Origin: Paracoccaceae bacterium
GTDB lineage: Bacteria > Pseudomonadota > Alphaproteobacteria > Rhodobacterales > Rhodobacteraceae
DNA: 64,000 nucleotides
Assembly: GCA_014879735.1 (NCBI GenBank)
Contig: JACSRN010000103.1
Coordinates: 52,808 to 116,807, forward strand
Reading direction: 5' to 3'
Shown: positions 25,084-33,622 of the stretch, one piece after another
Layout: each line of letters starts with the position of its first letter
Numbering within the stretch: position 1 is the first letter of the stretch
Made by a program: the position numbers and the translations under genes
Notes under the pieces: generated by a model
What the model was told of the DNA's origin: nothing
Seen by the model: only the letters and a program-made list of their open reading frames with translations
The model's database searches: none

Positions 25084-26748
25084 TCAGGCGGGCTGCATGG
25101 GGTCGCGCATGCCGGCGGCATCACGGGCCGCGATCGCGTCTTCGTAGCCGGCATCCGCATGGCGGATGACGCCGATGCCCGGGTCGACATGCAGGCATTT
25201 CGCCAGACGCCGAGCCGCCCCTTCGCTCCCATCGGCGACCAGCAGGTGGCCTGCAGAGATCGAACCGCCCATGCCGCTGCCGGCCCCCTGGTGAATGGTG
25301 ACGAGATCGGCGCCACAGGCGGCATTCAGCAGGGCGTTCAGCAAGGGCCAATCTGCCACCGCGTCGGTCCCGTCCTTCATGGCTTCGGTCTCGCGCGTCG
25401 GCTGCGCGACCGAGCCGGTGTCGAGGTGATCGCGCGAGATCACCAGCGGCGCGGCGACCTTGCCGCTGCGCACAAGATCGTTCAGCAGCGCGCCCAGGCG
25501 TTCGCGCTCGCCCATGCCCAGCCAGCAGGTCCGGGCGGGCAGACCCTGGATCGCTACCTTCTCTCTGGCCATGTCCATCCAGGTGCGCAGCAGCGGGTCG
25601 TCCGAGAATTCCGCCTGTACGGTCGCATCGGTCGTCCGCAGATCCGCCTCGTCGCCCGAAAGGCAGATCCAGCGCAGCGGCCCGCGCCCGCGCGAAAAGC
25701 TGGGCCGGATGAACATCGGGACGAAGCCGCCGATGTCGAAGGCATTGGCGACACCGTTTTCCCGGGCGTGGCCGCGCAGGTAGTTGCCATATTCGAAGAC
25801 GATCGCCCCGTCGCGCTGAAAGTCCAGCATCGCCCGGATATGCGCGCTCATGCTGTCAAGGCTGCGGCGGGTGTATTCGCCCGGATCCTTTTCCCGCAGC
25901 GTCGTGGCCTCGGACAATGCGAGCCCGGCAGGAACATAGCCGTTCAGCGGATCGTGGGCAGAGGTCTGGTCGGTCACGATTGCCGGCTTCAGGCCCATCG
26001 TCCGCAGCCGCGGCAGCAGTTCGGCGGCATTGCCGATCAGCGCGATGCCAAGCTGGCGACCGTTCTGCGCCGCCTCGCGCGCAAGGGCCATCGCCTGTGC
26101 CGGGTCATCGCAGATCAGATCGCAATAGCCGGTGTCGACCCGGCGTTCGGCCCGGCTGCGGTCGACCTCGACCGCGATGCAGACACCGCCGGCCATCTTG
26201 ACCGCCAGGGGCTGCGCCCCGCCCATGCCGCCCAAACCCGCCGTCAGCACGATCCGCCCGCGCAGATCGCCTTCGGGCATCTGCTTGCCGCAGGCCGCGA
26301 AGGTTTCATAGGTGCCCTGCAGGATACCCTGAGTGCCGATATAGGCCCAGGTGCCGGCCGTGTACTGGCCGTACATCATCAGGCCCTTGGCCTCGAGCAT
26401 CCGGTAGTGATCCCAGGTCGCCCATTTGCCGACAAGATTGGTATTGGCGCACAACACGCGGGAGCAATCCTCATGCGTGCGGAAAACCGCGACGGGCTTT
26501 CCGGACTGGATCACCATGGTCTCGTCGTTTTCCAGCGCCTTCAGCGTCTCGACGATGGCATGATAGCTTTCCCAGTTGCGCGCCGCCTTGCCCGAACCGC
26601 CGTAGATGATCAGTTCCTCGGGCTTCTCGCCGTTCGCGATCGTATTCTCCAGCATCCGCAACATACCTTCCTGCCGCCAGCCCTTGCAGCGCAGTTCGGT
26701 GCCGCGACCAATGGTGAAGTTGCGCAGGTTCGAGATCGGTTTCGTCAT
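25084..26748 (-). CDS. hutU: Urocanate hydratase (urocanase)
   Basis: NAD-cofactor enzyme turning urocanate into imidazolonepropionate. The 554-residue length is normal. It shows LRCKGWRQEGMLRMLENT, IIYGGSGKAARNWESYHAI, TAGLGGMGGAQPLAVKMAGG (NAD site), VTDQTSAHDPLNGY, and LPARTCWLGMG with Cys408 at the place of the reactive Cys of Pseudomonas urocanase. A late loop reads HQGAGSGMGG, where canonical enzymes have HHGGGVGMG, so it is somewhat divergent. ATG 26748 is used because AGGAG lies 6 bases before it. It is the third gene of iclR-arginase family-hutU. Confidence 0.88.
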   Translation of the reverse strand: MTKPISNLRNFTIGRGTELRCKGWRQEGMLRMLENTIANGEKPEELIIYGGSGKAARNWESYHAIVETLKALENDETMVIQSGKPVAVFRTHEDCSRVLCANTNLVGKWATWDHYRMLEAKGLMMYGQYTAGTWAYIGTQGILQGTYETFAACGKQMPEGDLRGRIVLTAGLGGMGGAQPLAVKMAGGVCIAVEVDRSRAERRVDTGYCDLICDDPAQAMALAREAAQNGRQLGIALIGNAAELLPRLRTMGLKPAIVTDQTSAHDPLNGYVPAGLALSEATTLREKDPGEYTRRSLDSMSAHIRAMLDFQRDGAIVFEYGNYLRGHARENGVANAFDIGGFVPMFIRPSFSRGRGPLRWICLSGDEADLRTTDATVQAEFSDDPLLRTWMDMAREKVAIQGLPARTCWLGMGERERLGALLNDLVRSGKVAAPLVISRDHLDTGSVAQPTRETEAMKDGTDAVADWPLLNALLNAACGADLVTIHQGAGSGMGGSISAGHLLVADGSEGAARRLAKCLHVDPGIGVIRHADAGYEDAIAARDAAGMRDPMQPA

Positions 26749-26845
26749 CGTCATCTCCTGAGGATGGTCAGCGGGCGCGTGCGTGCGCCGGGGGCGTCGC
26801 GACGCATCGGAATTTTGGCCGGTCACAACCCGCATCCGGCAGGCG

Positions 26846-27790
26846 TCAGGGCCGGTTCATTTCCACGCCGATCCACGAGGCGATCAGCCGGGTGATCAGC
26901 AGGCTGGTGATGCCGTTCACATCCAGCCCGGGGAAATGTTCGGCCACGTTCATGCCGACGATTTCATGCTGGGCCGCAAGCCCCATGAAGATGTCCTGCG
27001 CATCGGGAAAGCTCAGCCCGCCGGGCAGAGGTGCGCTGGTGCCGGGGGCTTCGGACGGATCGATTCCGTCGACGTCAAAGGCGATGTAGACGCGCGAGCC
27101 GGGCGCCAGCAGGTCAAGCACGCTGCGCGCGCCCTTTGCCCGCACCTCGCGCGCGGTGATCACGGCATTGCCGGCCGCCAGCGTATCGGCCTGGTCGATG
27201 GCGCGTGCGCTGCCAAGGCCGCGACCGCCGACATGCAGGATGCGCTCGACCCAGGGCGCTTCGGAGGCGCGGCGCATCGGGCTGGAATAGCCCTCGCGGA
27301 TGCCGCCGACCTCGTCGCGAAAGTCGATATGGGCATCGAACTGGACCACTGTGACCGGCGCTTGCGCCCGAAATCCGCGGATCGCCATCCAGGTCGTGGA
27401 ATCGTCGCCGCCCAGAATGATGGGCCGGGCGCCGCGCTCCAGCACGCGCGCGACCACGGCGGAAACCCGTTCCGAATTGGCGTCCAGCGTTCCGGGCTCC
27501 GCCAGCACATCGCCAAGATCGCGCACCGGATGCGGCTTGCCTGCGAAGGGCAGGCCGCCCAGATCGATGTCGTAGCGGTCCTGCATGTCGCCATAGCGAT
27601 GCGAGCGCGCGCGCAGCGCTGCGGGGGCGTCCGAGGCGCCGCCGGCCACATTGCGCATGGTGTAGGGATAGCCGAACGGCGCGCCGATCACGGCATAGGG
27701 CGCGTCCAGGTCGTCAACCGAGGCGCAGGCCGGTGCGCCAAGAAAGCGCGGCATGCCCGGAGCAATCGGAATCGTGCGGGTATCGGTCAT
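26846..27790 (-). CDS. Arginase/agmatinase-family amidinohydrolase (formimidoylglutamase-like role)
   Basis: 314-residue ureohydrolase. Metal-site motifs are GGDDSTTW (usually GGDHS), FDAHIDFRD and FDVDGIDPSEAPG. One Mn-binding His is replaced by Asp; the other ligands are kept. In a hut setting the expected job is hydrolysis of N-formimidoyl-L-glutamate (HutG), but agmatinase or guanidinoacid hydrolase activity is possible. It starts 3 bases after the IclR stop and precedes hutU by 97 bases. The family is sure; the substrate is inferred from context. Confidence 0.85.
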   Translation of the reverse strand: MTDTRTIPIAPGMPRFLGAPACASVDDLDAPYAVIGAPFGYPYTMRNVAGGASDAPAALRARSHRYGDMQDRYDIDLGGLPFAGKPHPVRDLGDVLAEPGTLDANSERVSAVVARVLERGARPIILGGDDSTTWMAIRGFRAQAPVTVVQFDAHIDFRDEVGGIREGYSSPMRRASEAPWVERILHVGGRGLGSARAIDQADTLAAGNAVITAREVRAKGARSVLDLLAPGSRVYIAFDVDGIDPSEAPGTSAPLPGGLSFPDAQDIFMGLAAQHEIVGMNVAEHFPGLDVNGITSLLITRLIASWIGVEMNRP

Positions 27791-27793
27791 GGG

Positions 27794-28522
27794 TCATTCC
27801 ATCGTCGTTGTCGCCGGCAGCGACCGCTGCCGGCTGTTCAATTCCAGCGAAAGCCGCTGCGCCTCGGCGCAGATCATCTCGCCGATGCGGGCCGCCAGGG
27901 CTTCGGTTGCGCGGTAAAGCGGCATGGTGATGCTGATGCCGCCCACGATCTCGCCCTGGCTGTCGCGGACGGGTGCCGCGATCGCCGCAACATCCGGCTC
28001 GAGACTGCCCATCTTGACGGCATAGCCCCGCGCGTCGAGATCGCCCAGGATCGCCGCGCCGATTGCCGTTCCGCACAGCGGAACGGGCTGGCCCAGCCAG
28101 GTGTTGTGGCGGATCGGCTTCGGGCTTTCCTCCAGCCGGATGTAGATCGCCGTATCCGGCCCGTTGCGGACGGCAAGGTTCGCCGTCTCTCCGGTCTGGT
28201 CGCGCAGGGCCTGCAGCCGCGGGCCGGCAAGCTCGAAGAGCGAACTTCCACGCAGGCAGGCCAGCGCGATCTTCAGCATCCGCGGGCCGAAGACATAGGT
28301 CGAGGCGGGCGTCTTCCGCAGATAGCCGGCGCCGACAAGCGTACCGATCAGGCGCGAGGTCGTGCTGACGGCAAGCCCCGTTTCCTTGGCCAGTTCGCTC
28401 AACCCCCGCTCCGGATGCAGGATCGTGAAACACTCCAGCAGTTCAAGCGCACGCAGCGCCGAACGCACGGATCCCGGGTCGGTTTCTGCGGCGGCATCCC
28501 CGCGCTCGGCCTTGGCGTTCAT
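27794..28522 (-). CDS. IclR-family transcriptional regulator of the hut-like island
   Basis: 242-residue regulator with an N-terminal winged helix (SALRALELLECFTILHPERGLSELAKETGLAVSTTSRLIGTLVGAGYL) and a C-terminal IclR effector domain (LQALRDQTGETANLAVRNG, PLCGTAIGAAILGDL, VVGGISITMPL). The long ORF in the track is antisense to hutI upstream of ATG 28522. It heads the minus-strand operon and is divergent from hutI; two IclR-type inverted repeats fill the short shared control region. Autoregulation plus control of hutI is the simple reading. Confidence 0.9.
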   Translation of the reverse strand: MNAKAERGDAAAETDPGSVRSALRALELLECFTILHPERGLSELAKETGLAVSTTSRLIGTLVGAGYLRKTPASTYVFGPRMLKIALACLRGSSLFELAGPRLQALRDQTGETANLAVRNGPDTAIYIRLEESPKPIRHNTWLGQPVPLCGTAIGAAILGDLDARGYAVKMGSLEPDVAAIAAPVRDSQGEIVGGISITMPLYRATEALAARIGEMICAEAQRLSLELNSRQRSLPATTTME

Positions 28523-28542
28523 CGAGACTCGCTTGACATGAA

Positions 28543-28579
28543 TTTCCGTCTGATGGATTGTATTTCCATGCCGTGGAAA
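28543..28579. promoter_or_regulatory. Two tandem IclR-type operators in the iclR/hutI divergent region
   Basis: TTTCCATGCCGTGGAAA (28563-28579) is a perfect 6-5-6 inverted repeat. A weaker copy, TTTCCGTCTGATGGATT (28543-28559), starts exactly 20 bases earlier, two helical turns away. Sites built from TTTCC/GGAAA are typical for IclR proteins. They lie between the iclR start (28522) and the hutI GTG (28610). Confidence 0.65.
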
Positions 28580-28609
28580 ATCAACAGTCAAATTCGTGAA
28601 GGAGGAACA

Positions 28610-29944
28610 GTGCAGGACGCCGACATCCTCATCATCAACGCCTCCGAGCTGGTGACATGTGCCGGACCCGTGACCGGACGCATCGGCGACGATCTGGGAA
28701 AGCTGGACATCATCCGTGACGGCGCCCTTGCGATCACCGGCGGCCGCATCGTCGCGGTGGGTCCGACCGATGCCCTGCTGTCCGCCTGGCGCGGGAAAGA
28801 GACGATCGATGCCGGGCACCGGCTGGTCAGCCCCGGCTTCGTCGATGCGCATTCGCATCTTCTGTTCGGCGGAGACCGCTGCTGCGAATACGAGGGCAAG
28901 GTCAAGGGCAGGATCCTCGGCGCGAATCTGGAAACCGGAATCAATGCCACGATTCAGGCAACCCGCCGCGCCGACGACCGGACACTGGTCGAACAGGCCC
29001 TGTCCGATCTGGACGAGGCCCTGCTCTATGGCACCACCACGCTTGAAGCAAAGACCGGCTACGGCCTGTCGCGCGATCACGAATTGCGGCTGCTGCGGCT
29101 GACCAGCGGCCTTGAACACGAAGTCGACATCCTGCCCACCTTTCTGGGCGCGCATGTCCTGCCCGACGAATACCGCAACCGGCGTGACGAATATGTGCAG
29201 CTGGTGATCGACATGCTGCCGGACGTGCTGCCCTATACCCGGTCCTGCGACGTGGCCTGCGATCCGGCCTGTTTCACCGCCGCGGAATGCCTGCGCATCG
29301 GCCGCCACGCGCGCGAACTTGGCATGACGCTGCGCGTTCATGCCGACCAGACCGGCGATGCCGGCGGCGCAGCCGTCGCTGCTGCGCTTGGCGCCGCCTC
29401 GGCCGATCACCTCGACCAATCCTCGGCCGAGGGTTTGCGGGCGATGGCGGCGGCGGGGACCGTTGGCATCTTCTTCCCCGGCGTCACCTTCCACATGCTG
29501 GAAATGGTGCCCCCGCTGACCGAAGACGGCATTGGCGCGGCGGAAAAGCCCTATATGCCGCAATCGGTGCGGCGCGCGCTGCAGGCCGGCGTCGTCTGCG
29601 CCATCTCGGCCGATTTCAACCCGGGCAGCTGCCCGTCGATCTCGATGCAGATGATGATGCAGATGGCCATGCGCCTGTTCCGCCTGTCCTATGCCGAGGT
29701 GTGGAACATGAGCACGCTGAACCCTGCCGTCTCGCTGGGTCTTGCGGCCGACCGTGGCTCCCTTGAGCCGGGCAAGCGCGCCGACGTGCTGATCTGGAAC
29801 GAGATCGACCATCGCCGTGCAGTCAACCGTTTCGGCAGCAACCGGGTCGATACGGTGATGAAGTCCGGCCGCATCGTCGTGCGGGGCCAAAACCTGATCC
29901 GGTCCACCGCGGCGCCGGCAAAATCCGCAAGTCCAGCGGGCTGA
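28610..29944 (+). CDS. hutI: Imidazolonepropionase-like amidohydrolase
   Basis: Metal-dependent hydrolase opening the ring of imidazolone-5-propionate to N-formimidoylglutamate. The 444 residues include the HxH metal motif VDAHSHLLFGGDR, the TTTLEAKTGYGL segment seen in HutI, LRVHADQTGDAGG (His), SADHLDQ (His) and SADFNPGSCPS (Asp). The ORF track begins at 26783 through antisense sequence. GTG 28610 is preceded by AAGGAGG, better than the in-frame ATG 28568, which lies inside the operator. It faces the iclR operon and is followed by the branched-chain-type importer. Confidence 0.88.
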   Translation: MQDADILIINASELVTCAGPVTGRIGDDLGKLDIIRDGALAITGGRIVAVGPTDALLSAWRGKETIDAGHRLVSPGFVDAHSHLLFGGDRCCEYEGKVKGRILGANLETGINATIQATRRADDRTLVEQALSDLDEALLYGTTTLEAKTGYGLSRDHELRLLRLTSGLEHEVDILPTFLGAHVLPDEYRNRRDEYVQLVIDMLPDVLPYTRSCDVACDPACFTAAECLRIGRHARELGMTLRVHADQTGDAGGAAVAAALGAASADHLDQSSAEGLRAMAAAGTVGIFFPGVTFHMLEMVPPLTEDGIGAAEKPYMPQSVRRALQAGVVCAISADFNPGSCPSISMQMMMQMAMRLFRLSYAEVWNMSTLNPAVSLGLAADRGSLEPGKRADVLIWNEIDHRRAVNRFGSNRVDTVMKSGRIVVRGQNLIRSTAAPAKSASPAG

Positions 29945-29980
29945 TCTGCAACCAAAGAACAAAAATCTGAGGAGGTACTG

Positions 29981-31144
29981 ATGACAAAAGCAATTTCCCG
30001 GCGGGCGGTTGTCGCCCTTGCCGCCGCGGTTGGTACGTTTCTATCGATGGGACCAGCCGCCGCGCAGGACACAATCCGCATCTGATTCCACGCGCCCCTG
30101 ACCGGGCCGGCGGCCGGCGACGGCGAAAGCGCCAAGCTCGGCGCCGAACTCGCGATCGAGCAGATCAATGCAGCCGGCGGGCTGCTTGGCAAGCAGGTCG
30201 AACTGATCGAACTTGACGATCAGGCCAAGACCGAGCAGGCGCTGCCCATCGCCAACCGCCTGGCGGGCGAGGGTGTCGCGCTTGTGGTCTCGGGCAGCTA
30301 TTCCGGCCCGACGCGCGCCGCGGCCGGCGTGTTCCAGGAAAACGGCATCCCCTATATCTCGGCCTATGGCGTTCACCCCGACATCACCCGGGCGGGCGAC
30401 TATGTGTTCAGCACCTCGTTCGTGGGCGAAGTCCAGGGTCGCGCGGGCGCCAAGCTCGTGGGCGAGAACGTTGGCGCCAAGCGGGTGTCCATCATCTCGA
30501 TCAACAACGACTTCGGCCAGTCGCTGGTTGCCGGCTTCAAGGAGGCTGCCGCCCAGTTCGGCATCGAGATCGTGAACGAGTACTACTATGGCATGGCCGA
30601 CCGCCAGTTCGGCTCGATCGTGGCGGGCATCCGCCGTGACGCACCCGATGCGATCTATGCCACCGGCTATTTCTTCACCGGCGGCCCACTGGTCAGCCAG
30701 CTTCGCAGCGCGGGGGTAACGGCAACCATCGTCGGAACCGAAGGCTTCGACAGCCAGAACTTCATCGACATTGCCAAGCAGGCCGCCGAGGGCGTGATCA
30801 TCACCACCTCCCTGGACCGCGGCACCGAAAACCCGGTCATGCGCGCCTTCATCGATGATTTCGAGAAGAAGGCAGGTTTCCCGGCCGATATGGTGGCGGC
30901 AACCACCCATACCGCGGTGCTGGTTGCGGCCGATGCGATCACCCGGGCGGGCAGCGTCGACCATGCCGCGATCCGTGACGCGCTGGCGGCCACGAAGGAC
31001 CTGCAGGTTTCGACCGGGGTCCTGACCTTCAACAGCCTGGGCGAAATCTATCACGAGATCGGTGCGCAGATCGTGAAGGATGGCGCGTTCACCCATTACG
31101 CGACCATCGACGATCCCGTGCTGCTCGCGCCGCCCACCGAGTGA
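29981..31144 (+). pseudogene. Branched-chain amino acid-type ABC binding protein, in-frame TGA at codon 35
   Basis: From a strong GAGGAGG site and ATG 29981 the frame reads a signal peptide ending in GPAAAQDTIRI, then TGA at 30083-30085, then continues in the same frame as FHAPLTGPAAGDGESAKLGA. Family members usually have a Gly where the stop lies, so one G-to-T change (GGA to TGA) explains it. The rest is a normal LivJ/LivK-type type I fold (GVALVVSGSYSGPTRAAAG, GTEGFDSQNFIDIAKQAAEG) to 31144, 387 codons counting the stop. No other frame shift is seen. It may be a very recent mutation or a sequencing error; without it the following importer lacks its binding protein. Confidence 0.85.
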
Positions 31145-31171
31145 ACCTGACAACGGCGAAGAGGTCTGGAC

Positions 31172-32038
31172 ATGTTTCATCTAGAGCTGCTGACCGTCGG
31201 CCTGATCCAGGGCGCAATGTATGCCATGATGGCGCTGGGGCTGACGCTGATCTACGGACTTCTTCGCATCCTGCACATCGCGCATGCCGCCCTGTTCACG
31301 CTGGGCGCCTATGCGGGGGTGCTGGCCGCGAATGCGGGCCTTGGACTCTTGCCCGCCGCAATCGTGGCGGTGGCCATCGGCGGGATCGCCGGGCCACTGG
31401 TCTATGTCGCGATCTACCGGCCGCTGCTGGACAAGCCGCCCTATGTCGCGCTGATCGCGTCGATCGGGTTGCTGATTGCGCTGGAAGACGGGTTCCGGCT
31501 GGTGTTCGGGCCCTATGGTCTGTCCTTCGACAACAACCCCTGGTTCATCACGGGCTGGATGATCGGCGGCATCTATCTGAACGCGGTGCAGGCGGCCATC
31601 GCGGTGACGGCGATCCTGTCCATCGCCGCCTTCACCTGGTTCGCGCGCCGGACCCGCGCCGGCGTCGCCTGGCGGGCCACAGTGACGGATCCGGCGATGG
31701 CGCGTACCTTCGGGGTCGAGCCCGACCGCGTCCGGATAATGAGCTTTGCCATCGCCTCGATGCTGGCGGCCGTCGCGGGTGTGCTGATCGGCTTGCTGAA
31801 CAACCTGGTCGAGCCGACCATGGGGTCGATCATCGCCTACAAGGGCCTGGCCATCATCGTGCTGGGCGGGCTGGGCAACGTCCCCGGCACGCTGGTCGCG
31901 GCCTTGTTGCTGGGGGTGGCCGAAAGTTTCGGCCAGACCTATCTGGATCAGGTTCTCGACCGCGATGCCATCGCCTTTCTGGTCCTGATCGTCGTCCTGA
32001 TGGTGCGGCCGCAGGGCCTGTTCGGAAAGGCCGGTTGA
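31172..32038 (+). CDS. livH: Branched-chain-type ABC transporter permease LivH
   Basis: 288-residue inner-membrane permease with about eight hydrophobic helices. It has the LivH-type opening LLTVGLIQGAMYAMMALGLTLIYGLLRILHIAHAA, and a late KGLAIIVLGGLGNVPGTLVAALLLGVAE, the family coupling loop. It follows the broken binding-protein gene by 27 bases and precedes livM by one base. The importer probably serves the hut-like enzymes, so an imidazole compound rather than leucine is a fair guess. Confidence 0.92.
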   Translation: MFHLELLTVGLIQGAMYAMMALGLTLIYGLLRILHIAHAALFTLGAYAGVLAANAGLGLLPAAIVAVAIGGIAGPLVYVAIYRPLLDKPPYVALIASIGLLIALEDGFRLVFGPYGLSFDNNPWFITGWMIGGIYLNAVQAAIAVTAILSIAAFTWFARRTRAGVAWRATVTDPAMARTFGVEPDRVRIMSFAIASMLAAVAGVLIGLLNNLVEPTMGSIIAYKGLAIIVLGGLGNVPGTLVAALLLGVAESFGQTYLDQVLDRDAIAFLVLIVVLMVRPQGLFGKAG

Positions 32039-32039
32039 C

Positions 32040-32873
32040 ATGGACGCCTATATTCTCAGCCTGACGATCTTCGTCGCGATCAATGTGGCGCTGGCGCTGA
32101 GCCTGAACCTGATCAGCGGCTTCTGCGGCCAGATCAGCCTGGGTCACGCCGCCTTCTATGGCACCGGGGCCTATGTCTCAGCCATTCTCTCGGTCTCGGG
32201 GGTGCCTTTCGCGGTGTCCTTCGTGGCCGGTGGCATCGCCGCCGGCATCCTGGGCTTCCTGGTCGGCCTTGCCTCGCTGCGGGTTCGCGAGGATTTCCTG
32301 GCGATCACGACCATGGGGGTAAACTTCCTTTTCGTCGGCTTCGTGCGCAAGCAGGGCTGGCTGGGCGGCGAGATCGGCATCACCGCGATCCCGAAGCCGA
32401 TGTCAGATGCCGGAATGGCCACTCTGGCCTGGATTCTGGTCGCGGCCACCGCGTTTCTGCTGGTGGCGATCCGGCGAAGCTGGCTGGGAACGGGGTTCAC
32501 GATGATTGCCCAGGACGAACAGGCGGCGACAAGCCTCGGCCTCAACGTCGGGCGCTTCAAGCTGGCGGCCTTCGTCATGGGAACCGCCGCGGCGGGGATG
32601 GCCGGCGTCATCTATGCGCATGTCGCACAGCTGATTGTGCCGGATGCCTTTGGCTTCGTCGTGTCGATCTCGATCCTGGCGATGGTCGTGGTGGGCGGGA
32701 TCGGTTCGATCTTCGGGGTCATCCTGGGTGCGGTCCTGCTGACGCTGCTGCCGGAACTGGCGCGGTTTGCCAATGACTACAAGCTTCTGATCTTTGGCGC
32801 GCTGATGGTGGCAGTCATGCTGATCAGCCCGGGCGGGCTGGCCGGCGCGTTCCAGAGGTTGAGGGCACGCTGA
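32040..32873 (+). CDS. livM: Branched-chain-type ABC transporter permease LivM
   Basis: 277-residue permease partner of LivH. It opens with NVALALSLNLISGFCGQISLGHAAFYGTGAYVSA, the LivM signature, and ends with the loop MVVVGGIGSIFGVILGAVLLTLLPE. It starts one base after livH and overlaps livG by one base (TGATG). Shorter than E. coli LivM because the N-terminal extension is absent, as is usual in alphaproteobacterial paralogues. Confidence 0.92.
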   Translation: MDAYILSLTIFVAINVALALSLNLISGFCGQISLGHAAFYGTGAYVSAILSVSGVPFAVSFVAGGIAAGILGFLVGLASLRVREDFLAITTMGVNFLFVGFVRKQGWLGGEIGITAIPKPMSDAGMATLAWILVAATAFLLVAIRRSWLGTGFTMIAQDEQAATSLGLNVGRFKLAAFVMGTAAAGMAGVIYAHVAQLIVPDAFGFVVSISILAMVVVGGIGSIFGVILGAVLLTLLPELARFANDYKLLIFGALMVAVMLISPGGLAGAFQRLRAR

Positions 32874-33622
32874 TGGATCTGCTGAAGACCACATCCCTTT
32901 CGCGCAGTTTCGGCGGCGTCGCCGCGGTCAGGAACGTGACCCTGGCCGTCAAGGACCGCGAACTCCTGTCGGTGATCGGCCCGAACGGCGCCGGCAAGAC
33001 CACGCTGCTGAAACTGATCACCGGCCAGATACCGCCAGATACCGGCAGGATCGAATTGTTCGGCCGCGATGTCACGGCGGTGCCGCAATATGCGCGGGCG
33101 CAGATGGGCATCGCGCTGACCCACCAGATCGTCCGCCCGTTCCGCGGGATGACGCTGGGCGAGAATGTGACCGCCGCCATGGGGCACGGGCATTTCAACC
33201 AGCCCGTCGCCTCGCTGTTTCATCGCCCCGGCGCCGCCGACACGGCGCGGGCGCGCGAGCTTCTCGATCTGGTCGGCATCGGCCATGCCGCCGGCCGCAG
33301 CGCAAGCGAGGTACCGCTGGGCTATCTGAAACGGATGCAGATCGCGCGCGTGCTGGCGACCGATCCAAAGCTGCTGCTGCTGGACGAACCGCTGGCCGGC
33401 CTGAACTATTCCGAGGCGGGCCAGATCGCGGATCTGATCGTGCGGCTGAACGAGGGCGGGCGCACCGTCGTGCTGATCGAGCACAATCTGGGCGAGGTCC
33501 TGCGGATCTCGCACCGGGTCGCCGTGCTGGACAATGGTGCCCTGCTGGCCGAAGGGCTGCCGGCCGAGGTGATCGCCCGGCCCGACGTGCGTGCGGCCTA
33601 TCTGGGCAAGGAGGCCGGCTGA
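32873..33622 (+). CDS. livG: Branched-chain-type ABC transporter ATPase LivG
   Basis: 249-residue ATPase: Walker A GPNGAGKTTLLKLITG, Q-loop LTHQIVRPFRGMTLGENV, Walker B LLLLDEPLAGLN, H-loop IEHNLGEVLRIS. The signature region reads VPLGYLKRMQIARVL, which keeps the LivG-like GxxK/R pattern (LSYGQQRRLEIARAL in typical members) but lacks the SGGQ core. That is a noticeable divergence in this subunit. The gene overlaps livM and livF by one base each. Confidence 0.9.
   Translation: MDLLKTTSLSRSFGGVAAVRNVTLAVKDRELLSVIGPNGAGKTTLLKLITGQIPPDTGRIELFGRDVTAVPQYARAQMGIALTHQIVRPFRGMTLGENVTAAMGHGHFNQPVASLFHRPGAADTARARELLDLVGIGHAAGRSASEVPLGYLKRMQIARVLATDPKLLLLDEPLAGLNYSEAGQIADLIVRLNEGGRTVVLIEHNLGEVLRISHRVAVLDNGALLAEGLPAEVIARPDVRAAYLGKEAG

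Noticed and set aside
28568-28570. ATG 28568 as hutI start (MPWKIN)
   Set aside because: In frame, but it lies inside the perfect IclR inverted repeat and has no ribosome site, unlike GTG 28610.
26783-28609. N-terminal 600-residue extension of the hutI ORF
   Set aside because: Antisense to the arginase-family and iclR genes; GTG 28610 with AAGGAGG starts the conserved domain.
30083-30085. TGA in the livJ-type gene as a selenocysteine codon
   Set aside because: Relatives have Gly, not Cys, at this place, no redox site is expected in a binding protein, and no SECIS-like hairpin was apparent right after it. A nonsense mutation is simpler.
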